A DNA stretch of 64,000 nt from Parascedosporium putredinis (Eukaryota > Ascomycota > Sordariomycetes > Microascales > Microascaceae). The translations under genes and the position numbers were made by a program. The notes under the pieces are model-generated. The model saw nothing but the letters and a program-made list of their open reading frames with translations, did no database searches and had not been told where the DNA came from. The stretch's first letter is position 1. The number at the start of each line of letters is the position of its first letter. Of the stretch, positions 1 to 11,161 are shown piece by piece. The stretch lies in the NCBI GenBank assembly GCA_949357655.1, contig CASHTG010000003.1:682001-746000 (forward strand), read 5' to 3'.

Positions 1-2727
1 TCCGGTTGAGTTAGTTTAAAGAGAAGCGGCACTTTAATCAAGACGGCTTGGCACAATGCTCGCTGATCAACCAGCTAACCGGTCGACTGCACCAGACTTT
101 TCCCAGCCGAGGCCGAAGGGGGTTCCTCTTTGGTTTAAAGAAAAAAAGGAAATGGTTCTTGACGAAAAGTGAATTCGTTTGCTCGATGGGAGCCGAAACT
201 GGTCGACAGCCTCTTGCAAGCCGTTGGAGGGCCGTGTGGTAAACGAGCGACGATGGACCCAAAAGGGACAAAGATCGTGGAAGGGGAGACTTTTCAAGAT
301 GCGGAAAGAGAATGCATGACGACCATGACACGCCGTGCCGAAGATGAGAGGGAAAGATTTCGCCGGTCCGTGAAAGGGGGCAGCAAAGAAGCCGCGAGGG
401 AAACGAAGTGAGAAGCACCGCCACTAACAAACGAGGAGGGCGAAGGCGAGGGTACAAGCGCTGTGCTGGGTGGGTGAGGCTCACGGCGCTTTTTTTTCTT
501 CTTCTACCAGGGCTCGCTTTGCATGCCAAAGATGAAGAATAGTAATAAATAGCGGGAAAGGTGTTTGGACGTGGCCAAGCTTGCCGGAGTGCCTTGGGAC
601 AGGTTTCGGACGCGCTGGCGGACTGGACCCGGCGAAGTGATGGAAGACAGACAAGGGCGAAGAAAAAGGTCTGAACTCGAGAAGGAAACAGAGGAGAAAT
701 AATATTCAAATCACCTTTACGATAATAGCACTTCAAACGAAGGAGGAGGGAGCCATGAATGAAAGAAGGACATGGGACTGGGACGGAGAGGAGGGCCAGT
801 GATAGATGCGGCCCCAAAGATGATTGCGCGGCTCTTGACTGTTCTTGTTACCCACCATCCTAGTCCGGTATTGAAGCTCCACCTACATCAATGATCAGTA
901 TCCACCGTCGATTTAATACGATGCGAAACACGAACACTTGTCTACTAAAGAGAAAAGAGTCCTTGGCTCCCATTAGTAGATCTGCGCCCTTTACCATCCA
1001 ATCTCCAATCTTCTGTCCGCAGCAAGGCAGCTAGCGCGGGTTGGCGCCAAGCTCCCTCATATCCAAGTTTTTTTTCTCAATCTTCGCACCAAGCTCGTTG
1101 CAGCACCAGCTGCAAGGGACGGAGAGACCTGCCCGGATCTCCTTGCATGGGAATTTCAAGGAAATGATGTCAAAGGTAAGAAGATTGGTTTCCAACACGA
1201 CGTTGAATCTCTGTCAAGATGTTGGCTTTCTTCTCCTCGCTATCTGCACGTATTTTTGCCAATCCCCTTGTTTACTTGTCCAGTGCAACCTGGGCGGAGG
1301 AAAAACGTCTTTCCAGCTGGAAATTACAGAGACCCATGGCTCACGCTTGGCATTCAAATGGTGGGTTAGGTGTTCGGGCTCATTCCGGGACGCTGAAACC
1401 ACGACTGGGAGAAAAAGATTTGCGGCCGTCAGAGTGACTAATAGTGACATTTGAAGATCGCGGCGAACCTGCGCGGATCACAGTCCGATTGAGATCTTTG
1501 CGAGAGCGAGCCCTTCTCCAAACTTCAATCTCAAAGTTGCGCGCAAAGGTTCTATACTTTACAAAGTTGGGAGTTTCTTTCCTCCCATGGCAAGAAGTCA
1601 TTCCCCGGTAGCCAAAAGCGAAAAGACGGACAAGATGTGAAGCATCGCCGCGGTAATGGTTTTTCTGTTGACCTGGAAAGCTGGTGAGAGAATGGTGCGT
1701 TTTACCCGCGGCATGGCGTCTTGCCGTGCATGTAACCCTTGCCAGGACAGGACATCGCGGCTCTCCACCCACCAAGCACAAGCAAGGGGATCGGCGTAGA
1801 TAAGGAAGACACGGATCGCCTCAAAGCGCACTTTGGTACAATGTCGTGGCACCTCATTGCTCATTTCAGCTTTCCACGCCCGCGATTCGTCGGATTTAGA
1901 AAGAAAGAAAAAACGTGGGACAGCAGCCATCGAGAATAGCTAAACCCCTCGACTCGAGATCTCGGGGTTTTTTTGTAGGATGAGTATTTTTAAATTCGGA
2001 CTACAGGGCGGGCAGCTTTCGCATCGCGAATGCCATTGAAGAATATATATAGTTGGCAAAAACAAGACCAAGCAGGGGACTGCAATGAAAAAGGAGGAAG
2101 AGGAGGCAGAACAGCAAGACGGCTGCTCTGGTCGCACGTAATACGAGGGTCAAGCGGGAGATCTTATTTATACTTGGAAATTTTGTACGTCGTCCAAATA
2201 CACTTGATCCGAGGACTCAGCAGCGGATAATCCCGCTCCGACCATGGGTAGAAGCTCCAGATTCCTACTCCGAACACCAATGCACGTATAAGTTTTATGG
2301 CTAGGTTGACGGTTGCCGACGATGTCTTGGACGGGACTAACATAGCTAGCGGTGACAATCGGCGAATATTTACGGTGGAGGAAGGCCGCACAGGACACAC
2401 CGGAACCCCTCGAGGCAGGAAGCGTTGATGTACACAAGTAGTGAACTTGAATTGATGTCCCATGATTTTTAAAACCCAGTCATCGCGCCCGGTTACTACT
2501 CCAGTCATAAAATAAAAACAAAAAGAAGGGAATCAAGATGAAGATAAACTCCCATTTCCGGATACATGTTTTATCCTACATTTGACGCTTCCACACACCG
2601 TCCCATGCTTTAACCCATGCAATCTCCTCCCCCGGTTCCCCAAGTACCATGCCCATTGCGCATTTTTTTATTCCATAATGTCTGTTTTTTTCTACGGCCT
2701 AGAGCCCATCGTACCAAACCTGGCTCT
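1..2727. other. Non-genic stretch left of the wall-protein gene
   Basis: I see no supported gene here. The longest open frame (minus strand, 38-817) is rich in Ser, Leu, Pro and Arg and looks like chance. A stem-loop followed by seven T lies at 1942-1974. The part next to 2727 should hold the 3' untranslated region of the minus-strand gene that stops at 2728. Confidence 0.5.
1942..1974 (+). terminator. Stem-loop plus T7, terminator-like
   Basis: AAACCCC (1942-1948) pairs with GGGGTTT (1964-1970), enclosing the palindrome CGAGATCTCG, and a run of seven T ends at 1974. The shape is that of an intrinsic or Pol III-type terminator on the plus strand, but I see no Pol III promoter boxes or RNA gene upstream, so a function is not shown. 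Confidence 0.2.
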
Positions 2728-4467
2728 TTACGAGCACTGAGTAACGGTGACGACGGTCAGGTTAGACGCGGGCGTGGCGGGGGCAGCCTGCGAGGGGGTA
2801 GCCACGACGGCACCAGCACCGGAGAGGGCCTGGTTGAAGACGTCGGCAGCAGCCTGGTCCTGGGTGGCGGCGAGCGCGGCAGTGTTGGCAGCCTCGCAAG
2901 CGGCCACGGTGTCGGCGGGAGCCTTGCACGAGTCGCGGAGCCTCTGGCAGATGAAGGAGGAGATGATGCCGATCCTCTGGGCGCTGCCGTGGTTGAAGTC
3001 GGCGTTGTTGCTGGGGGCAAAGGACGCCTCCTTGCGGCCGTCGAAGCCGACGCCGAACTGGATGGTGGGGTCGGTGCAGCTACCAAGGTCGAGGCCCTGG
3101 CGCTTGCGGAGGGTTGGCGGCCTTGCAGGCGGTGAGCTGCTGACCGCACTGGCCGATACCGCCGGCGAGGGCTCCGCTGTTGGCGGCGTTGGCGCAGGCG
3201 TTTTGCTGGATGTCGCAAGAGCGGTTGATGGCAGCGCCCTGGCCGACAAAGGTGTTGCCGTTGACGGAGAAGGGGCGGTCACCGGCGGAGGAGATGACGG
3301 GGGAGCGGGGCCACCGAGGGTGCCGGTGAAAGCCTGGATGTTGACACCGGCGCCCGAGGCGGAGTGGCGGGAGCGGAGGCGGCGGGGGCGGCGCTAGCGC
3401 AGTTGACGATGGTGCGGGTGACCACGCTGCAGACCTGGGACGCGGCAGCGGTAGCGGCGGGGGCGGGGGCAGCAGTAGCGCTCGCACCGGCACCGGCACC
3501 GGCACCGGCACCAGCGTTGTTGTTCTTGTTCTTGTTCTTGTTCTTCCTGCCCCTACCCCTACCAGCGGCACGGGTGGCGGCGGGAGGAAGACCGGCGGTG
3601 CAAGGGGCGGAGTCGCGGCCGCGGTGGTGGTAGCGGCAGCGCCGTTGCCCTCAAAGGTGCCGCCGGTGGCGAGAGCAAGACCGACAAAGTCGATGTTGGT
3701 GGCGGAGATCTCACCGGTACCGGTGAAGGTGGGGACGACGTCAGCGACGGCGGCGAGCACCTCATCGGGAGAGGCGTCGAGAACAAGGAGCCTCTGGGTG
3801 AAGATGCATCCGGGCAGGTCACCGGCGGTATCGCAAGTGTTACCAGCACCAGTAGCATCGTTGACCTATTTTGCGTCTTTAGGTTAGCCAGGGCATTTCT
3901 TGTGTTTCTTATTCCCACGGAGTAACTTACATCGCCGGGGGCAAAGGTGCCAGACTCGAGGGCGACCAAAGGATCAACGCCGATGAGGGCAAGCTGCTTG
4001 GCGAGCTCGAGGGTGATGGCCGTGTTGAGAGCGGTGGCACCGTCGGAAGCGGGGTCCTGGTGCTGGTCAAAGGCAGCAATCTCGGGGTTCACGGCATCCT
4101 CGGGGCAGATGATGCTCTTGACGCCGACACCGCCGGTGTTGCGCTCAAGGGCCTGGTAGACCAGGGCACCGGCCATACCACGGACATCGCCAATGGCCTT
4201 GGCGTTGGTAAAGGCCTGATCGGCAGTGAACTGCTTGAGGCAGTCGAGGTTGATGTCAGCATCGACACCCTCAGCAGCGGCGGCGTTACCAAGGAGGCCG
4301 AAGACAGGGTCAACAATGCCGAGGGGGTTGTTGAGATCGAGGAACTCCTTGGTGATCTGGAGGAAGATCAAGTGGGACTGCTCCTGGGGCACCTGGCGCT
4401 TCATGATGACGGGGTTGGCAGCGGCGGCGGCCACAAGGGCGGCGGTAACTTGGCCTTGGTACTTCAT
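2728..4467 (-). CDS. Secreted Ala-rich cell-wall-type protein, two exons, four frameshifts
   Basis: The start ATG at 4467 has a good context (ACCAACATG). It opens a signal peptide (MKYQGQVTAALVAAAAA) followed by a Lys-Arg site suited to Kex2. Exon 1 (4467-3931) encodes 179 residues; a 65-nt phase-0 intron (3930-3866) follows. Exon 2 carries a Lys-Asn and Gly-Ala repeat linker, then two Cys-containing blocks (NRSCDIQQNACANAAN, and GSCTDPTIQFGVGFDGRKEA near the C-terminus), ending TVTQCS. These blocks recur in a fungal family of secreted proteins often given misleading names such as circumsporozoite-like; their function is unknown to me. The conserved blocks lie in different frames, joined only if about one base is restored near 3612, 3360 and 3300 and two restored (or one removed) near 3112. 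The restored product would be about 558-559 aa. I infer sequence error, but a decayed gene is possible. No GPI signal is seen. Confidence 0.8.
3481..3546 (-). repeat. Coding hexamer repeats, (Gly-Ala)n and (Asn-Lys)n
   Basis: On the coding strand, about five GGTGCC-type units (Gly-Ala) follow about three AACAAG units (Asn-Lys). The 6-nt unit keeps frame when copy number changes. It forms the flexible linker of the secreted protein. Confidence 0.85.
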
Positions 4468-7400
4468 GTTGGTGGTATTGTTTCGGAAAGAGAAAAACGG
4501 AAACGGGAACACTGGTCGATATTGAAGAGAATGAAGGTGGAAAAAAGAGGAAGAGACCGACTTGATTGCAGTCAAAAAGAACAGAAAGGTGTTTTAAAAA
4601 AGCGGTTGATTGTAAGATACCAAAAGGAGTGGCAAAGAATGGAAGAGTTCACAGAACTCGGGTTGAAGAAAAAGAATGAAAGGGAAAAGAAGGAGAAACG
4701 AAGACCGAGTGTTGGAATGGATCAGGTTCAGTGAAGCCTGGAGAGAAGAGGAGAGGAGAGAACAAGAAGCCATCGTGAGGGAGGTCAGCCAGGATAATAT
4801 AGTCGGAGACGGGCGAGGGAAGGACAGGGAGAGCGGAGCGACGACCGAGTCTTGGACCGATCTGCGAAACCAATCGCCCTCAGCACATCAGACGACAGCG
4901 AGAACCTGGAAAGGTTCGGGTGACTGGTCGTCGTCTCGCTCGCCTCCCTCGCACACACACACGCACACACACACACACAGGCCTAGGGCACTGCCAGGGT
5001 GAGGTGGTCTGGCGGGTGGGTAAAGGAAATTCGCCCAAGGGTAGGAAGGAGGTTGAGCCGAAGGTAAAACAGGTGCGGCACGTCACGATCTGTCTGAACC
5101 CAGCAAAGCGGGCCAGGATTCAGGTCTGTCACGGACAAGGGTAAGGCATGAAGCAAAAAGGCAGGGAGGAGAATGTGTAAGTGATGCCTCACCTCCTCCT
5201 GCTCCCCTTCTCCCCACACCCTTTACCACCAGAGCGCTTCATGTGTCTAGGGCGAGCCACCGAGCGAGGTTACATCACCCTCACCAATCGCACGGCCTCA
5301 GAAAGGTGAAGCGGGCCCAAGGGGTCGGAGAGGGGAGCTGCTAGAAGGGGAGAGAAGGACCCTGGAGGCTTCAGGCATCCCCGAACAGGTCCAAGGGTTT
5401 TTTTTCTTGCTCTTCTTTCTGTTTGGGAGGGGTTCGCCTCGACCGTTGCTTTCGCCGCGCGAGGTAGGAACTCAGGTGGAGAGGGAATCGGCTTCTTCCA
5501 GGGGGCCCGGCCTCCGCCTCTCGCCCACCAAAAATCTTGCTCTGAGCGCCTGTCGAAACCAAGTCTGTCTAGAATCCTTTCCCAAAATCCTCATGGGTGT
5601 GAAGGGGGTCCCAGGACACCCGTATACCCTCACGATGTTTCCCAAGCCTCTTGACGAGGGACCAAAGGCGGGCAACTCGCGCAGAGCGGAAGCAGGCCTA
5701 CCAGACTATATTTCCCACCCTTTGAAAGATAATTGGCGATCTTATCAGGCCGACAAAATAAAATAGGTAATTAAATGCCTCGACTGCAGACTGACGCGGC
5801 GTTAAGAAGCAGACAAGACCCAGGAAAGCGGTCGAGTGTCAGGCGTCGCGCAGGAGCACCCGCCTAAGCGGTGGTGAATCACCGTCGCTCTTCGAACAGC
5901 GTGCAAACCAGATTTTTTTCTCTTTCGCCCGTCTCTTTCCCCCTTTTGCCCTTCTTTGGGACTTGGGATGGGGAATCCGCCGTCCGGATTGGTCCAGATC
6001 GTGGTAGTCGCCCCAAAACCCGGGGTCGATCTGAGATGGAGATCAGACACTTGGAGCCGCATGTTGCGCTCAAGCAGCGTTTCGACAGGGATCTGTAGTC
6101 GCCCACACTGCTGGCTGGTTGGTTTGCACGGCCGCTTCCAGAGCGCGCATACCTCACCCGCGGATCCGACTCGATCCGCGGGATGGCAAATTGGCAGGGA
6201 GACGACTTCATGAAGAAGAAGACAGGTCCCAAAGCGGGCACTATTCCTGCATGACGAATGAGAAGCCGAGAGAACAAGAAGAAATCACGCTTATTCAATT
6301 TTAACTTAGCAGATGCATGATGGAGACTGATGGGTCCTTGGGCAGGGCTGTTGATGGATAACGGAGCGTAGCGCGTAGTTACAGAGCTTGTCAAGCATGT
6401 TCTAGTCGAGCTCAACAAGCTTCTAGCACTCGGCAGCTACGACCCGAGAACCCCCAGCAGGCATCCATGCCTGCCCCCAAAAGTTTCAGCTTGGAAATTT
6501 CGTCTCGTCACGAGGAAGGCCCTGAGCAACAAACCCGGTCGCTTTTTCATGTTAAAATATGAAAAGGAAGGGAAAAATAGATATCTTCACAGAGGCTGTG
6601 TCCCAAGATACGCATTAATAGAGCCTAGCAGTGTAAAATACTAAACAACGTATTGATCTCTGGATTTATCCATCCATTCCATTGAATTGATCCAACAGAT
6701 CTATGGATGGTCAATGTATGTCGCAGCGTGCACATACAAAGATCGACCCTTCCCAAGATTTTAATCCCAAGCGACCGATCTCAGTGCAACTATTAATACC
6801 CTTGCAGTTTGATACCAGGCACTCCTGCGTTGCCCCCTCCCCTGTCGCTCGAAGCAAACGGCACCGACAAGAGGCCCAAACTTTTTGGTGGTCTCACAAC
6901 TTGTCGCCTCCCGCCTGTCATCCCGACCTCTCACTCACAGAGGGAATGAGAGGCGCTTCCGCTTGGGCCTAGGAATCGGCCGCGACGCTGCTCCCTCCCC
7001 TTCTCTACCCCAACAACACAAAGCTCGGCCCATCCATCCGTCTTCTCCTACCCCCGTGTTCTTTCAGGATTCCATTCGTTTGTTCATTGCTTGTTGGCGG
7101 CCCTGCCCACCCGCCTGACCTCCACATCGAAAGTGTGTAGTTTAGTCCGACTATGGAATAGTCTACGAACAAAGTCGCACGTTTCTCAGCTCCCCAGTCA
7201 GTGCATTCTGCCTCAGATGCAGTATCACATTGCCAAGGATCCTGTTCGTCGTTCGACACTCCTTCATGAAGCAACCGTTCCCTCTCGATCCCACCGAAAC
7301 AGTGTTGCAGTGAGCCTGCTCACCTCGAGCGTCAGTGCAATAGACCCTCACCCTCCCACTATCATCTCCTAGTATCCGCAGTGATGGAAAGAGGTTTTGC

Positions 7401-9024
7401 ATCTTCTAAGCACTCGGTAACCTTTCCGTGGGTGTCGCCCTGATGACACCCCACGGCGGGACGCTCGCAATGGGGATTCGCGCGCGCTCTAGTCTTTCGA
7501 GCAAGAGGAAGCGTCCCTTGCCGGCGATCAGACAGGCCGAACTTGGCCCCTCAGTAGCTACCACAGTTCCCCTTTGATGGGGAAGATCCTCGAAAGCGAT
7601 CTTCGGTCCACATTGACTCAGCCCCCATCGCTGCCGGGCAAAGCATTATGCCCTTTTGAGCGAAGTCTCTCCTCTCTACTCCCGAGGGATTGCGTTTCGT
7701 CACCTCGCGCGGGATCAAGGGCGCAGAGAATCGTTTCATCCCTCTTGTCCCAGCGCCCCTGGTCAGTGGACATTGATGAGAAAACAAAAGTTAAACGGGT
7801 TGAGCTCACCCTTGCTGTTTTCTTTTCGCACCAGGCCTGCCTTCGGGCATGATGTGACGACCGGATGACTCTAGTTCTTTTTCAGCGAGGGAAGGATGAG
7901 ATAGAGTCGGTCCTGTGGACCGAACTTTGGGTACGAGCCGGGACAGGGGCTGAAGCAAGGGACCATCTCGCTGGGGAATGCCAGGGGAGCAGAGAAAGAA
8001 GATCGGAGAGCTGCGCCAGATCCGGAATTGGGGAACGAAGCATGATCCAAGATCACAAGCTAAATGCCTATCTCACATTGCTGATATGCTTCCCCAAGCA
8101 TGACTGCCCCTCCTGATCTACGATAAGGCTTGTTAATGAGCAGCTAAGCTGTATGCCTCTTTGTCTCGGGTGATCAAGAGGATCCTGGTGATCATTAATA
8201 GAGATAAGGAGTCTTCGGGCGGTCTTGTCACACTCTGGGGCGCATCCCCAAGCCTCGCACGCACATATTTGGTTTTCATTCTATGCAATGCGACTATATG
8301 AGGAGATCTTCAGCCCATCGCCCCTGGGAATCTCTTCCCTCTTCTCCCCTTCAGCTTATCAGATTGAACAGCCAGTCTTTTCGTCTCCAGTCTCTGATAT
8401 GATGGCAGCGGCCGCAGTGACGCTGTTCATGCTCATATCAGATCTACATCCCTTCCTGTCTTAAATACTAGAGTAGCCAATGGTAGCGTATTGTCAGTTT
8501 CTTCATTCTCAAGTGATGCGAACAATTTTGCTCTGCGATATCACGGTGCGGAAGCTTCACTCCGCTAGTTTTTCCCCTTTTCTATCACAATGGATATTCT
8601 CCGCCTTTTTTCCCCTCTTTTCAAAGCCCGGTCACATAGGGTCCATATTCAAAAATGAGATATAGTCGTAATAAATGTAATATATATGTAAAGAAAGAAA
8701 TAGACAGCTTCACGGCAGTCATACTTTGAGTGAGCTTGCTGCTTGCTGCTATACCTCGATGACTAATCTAGACAAGGGCGTTGAGAACCCATGACTTCAG
8801 AGCTGTCATTACCACGGTCGAAGCAGACCTCAGTTGAAGAGCTCCAGGAGACGGTGATGGCACGAATATTGGTGAAGCATTGATACCGTGAAACGACGAA
8901 ATTCTGAAGACTAGGACATATCTTTTCTTTTCGGCAAGCGAGAAATTTTATCCCTTAAAGATAGACGCAGTTGATTCGACGCTCACGAGTTTCTCTCGTG
9001 CGGCTCCCCGCACAGCTAGCGAAG
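4468..9024. other. 4.6-kb divergent intergenic region
   Basis: This lies between the starts of two divergent genes. I see no gene in it: the open frames are short, Ser/Arg/Pro-rich and unlike anything I know. A CA repeat sits about 0.5 kb upstream of the wall-protein start. Confidence 0.5.
4951..4979. repeat. CA microsatellite
   Basis: Nearly perfect CA dinucleotide tract with one G interruption, in the upstream region of the secreted-protein gene. Confidence 0.95.
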
Positions 9025-10634
9025 ATGGAGGGGTCACCGAGAGCAGGAGGTCCGGGGCACGCGAGGAACAAATCAACTACCAAGGGTATGTCTGCCACCA
9101 TGTTTGCGAATCTTAGAGCATCTTGGGCCGTTGAGGGGTGATAGGGCAGAGTTGTGCGTGCCCGTCCGAGAGCATACAAGGCTAACTTGAGATTCCTCAC
9201 ATCACGCAGCGAGGCCTAGGTCATCGACCAAAGGGCCCTTGGATCTTGAGGAGTAAGCTGAATCTCCATTTCTCTTGAGCTGCCCTTGCAAATTTGATGT
9301 TAACTCGCCCTTCTAAGCTCGCCCTTGTCGTCACCCCGGCCTCAATCCCCCGCCATCAGACTCGCTCAGGCTCAAGACAGGACGCCACTATCTTCTAGAC
9401 AAGGGTCACCACTTCCTCGCTCTAGCATAGGTTCTCCAGTGCCGACAAAAGATCCTACGGTGAGGGACTTTAGCTTCCTTCTCCGCCCAGAAATCTATCA
9501 CCCTCTCACCACCCACAATGTCCCCTAGCCTTCCGCAACTCGCCAAAGCAGCCGGCCCCAGATACGCCTCTCGACGAATTGCTCGCCAGAGGGTTTTACC
9601 GTGCTGCCGCCATAGCGGCAGTTCAGGAGCTCACGTCTACGATTCCAGACAAGCCAGCTATCGACCCCGCAGACCACAGCCGCATCTTCAACCTCCTGTA
9701 CATCAGGCTATCATGTCTAACCCTCATCGATGCCATGCCTCTAGCCGCGCAGGAGGTCAAGGCATTTGAGGATCTGAATAACCCCATGGTCTACGTGGAT
9801 CAGCTCACCGGCGAGCATCTCGTGCCGTGGGACCTTCGCGTCCTCAACGTCAGACTGCAAGCGCTGGGTTTCGGCGACCCGCGTAGGGCTGTCATGAGCT
9901 TCCACGATCTCGCCCGCGAGGCGAGGCATAACATTGCCCAAGCCACCGCGGACCACGATAACTCTGCCAGGGAGCTGTGGAAGGACAGGCTCTACGCTCT
10001 CGGTCTCAAGATTGCGGGAGCGCTCGTGGAGATGGACGACCTCTCGGGCGCCGCGCATCAGCTCACCAGTCTAAAAGACCGCGGTGACGGCAAGGTTTCA
10101 CTAGCGAGAGCGCTGCTCTGGCTCCATATCGGTAACGCCGACGAAGCGAGGCGCGTCGTGTCCGGCAGCGGCTCCTCGTTGAACGCGGGGGACAAGACGG
10201 TGCTGGCGCTCGCCGACATGGCGGACGGCGAGTTCGAGACCGCCTTGGACAAATGGAGGGCGATTGAGGAAGGCGAAGGGGAGATGGACGAGATGGTGGG
10301 GATGAACACGGCGGTCTGCCTGCTTTACTTGGGCAAAATGGAAGAGGTGAGTTTTTATAGTTTGGGTGCTCCTAGGAGGCCCGGCAAAATCATCCCAAGT
10401 GCATGCGAAAAAGCTAATCTCTAGACGGACGTATAGGCGAGGACATTGCTTGAGGGGCTGGTGAGCAGCGGGTTCTCCTCGCATACTCTTCTACAGAACC
10501 TGTCTACGATTTACGAGCTGTGCGCGGAAAGGACCAAGAAGGGCTTAAAGCTCAGACTCGCTGAAAGGGTTGCAGCAATGGAAGAGTCAAGTGCTAGAGG
10601 GTGGGAGAAGACTAATGCAGACTTTAAGCTATGA
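9025..10634 (+). CDS. TRAPPC12: TRAPP complex subunit 12 (TTC15-like TPR protein)
   Basis: Subunit of the TRAPP tethering complex acting in ER-Golgi vesicle traffic. I assign it from blocks aligning with animal TRAPPC12: LNNPMVYVDQLTGEHLVPW, NTAVCLLYLGKMEEA and LQNLSTIYELCAERTKK, within TPR-like helices. I built the start from splice sites: exon 1 9025-9085 (MEGSPRAGGP), intron 9086-9209 (donor GTATGT, branch GCTAAC), exon 2 9210-9252, intron 9253-9317, exon 3 9318-10346, intron 10347-10436, exon 4 10437-10634. The N-terminal residues KGPLDLEDSP and LLRPEIYHPLT fit fungal members as I recall them. One base seems missing in the C4 run 9522-9525, where the frame moves from THNVP to PLAFRNSPKQ. 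With it restored the length is about 443 aa. The body is secure; the first two exons are inferred. Confidence 0.85.
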
Positions 10635-11161
10635 GGAAACCACGAATATGTAGACGAGACTATGTTGAATCGCTCTCCGTAGTCAGTCATCCCTTAGACC
10701 CATTGAATTTATTACAGTCGAATAAATCGGTCTAGTCACCCATCACCTGTTTCCTGGTTAAGCCTGACCTTCTCATCATATCTTTTTCTATATTAATATT
10801 TATGCTGTTCATCAATACATGTAACCTCTCCTTCCTCTTCTATGTTATCATTGAGAAGGTCCAACTCGGCGATATATAGTTGTGCTAGGTTAGCTGTGAT
10901 TATCGCTTGCCGGCTTCTAGACTGATTGATAACCCCACCAGAAAATCATTTCCATCCACTCAGGTGGACAAAAACCACCTCAGATTCCTCACAGTCCAAT
11001 GTCATGCATGCAAACCCTCCTCTTTTCTGTTAAAATTCATAATTGTATATTCCCCTCCCCTCCTTCCCTCACTTTTATCTCGCAAGTCTCGTCTTACTTT
11101 TCGTCGCCTCCAGCCAGCCTCAAATTAGCGTTTGGCGCAACGCGGCCCTGCGGCAGCCAGA
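10635..11161. other. Intergenic, TRAPPC12 3' end and TFIIIC promoter
   Basis: No gene seen. AT-rich DNA at about 10780-10830 suits the 3' end of the upstream gene, and pyrimidine-rich DNA at 11040-11120 suits the leader of the next one. Confidence 0.5.

Noticed and set aside
38..817. 260-codon minus-strand open frame at the left edge
   Set aside because: Composition is dominated by Ser, Leu, Pro and Arg with no motif, signal of codon bias or recognisable relative; likely the antisense of purine-rich non-coding DNA.
2164..2508. Minus-strand frame with a hydrophobic stretch downstream of the wall-protein gene
   Set aside because: Short, AT-ended codons in its second half and no relative recognised; more likely 3' flanking DNA.
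2728..4467. Programmed ribosomal frameshifting in the wall-protein gene
   Set aside because: Four shifts in one gene and similar shifts in unrelated genes argue for sequence error, and no slippery site plus pseudoknot arrangement is apparent.
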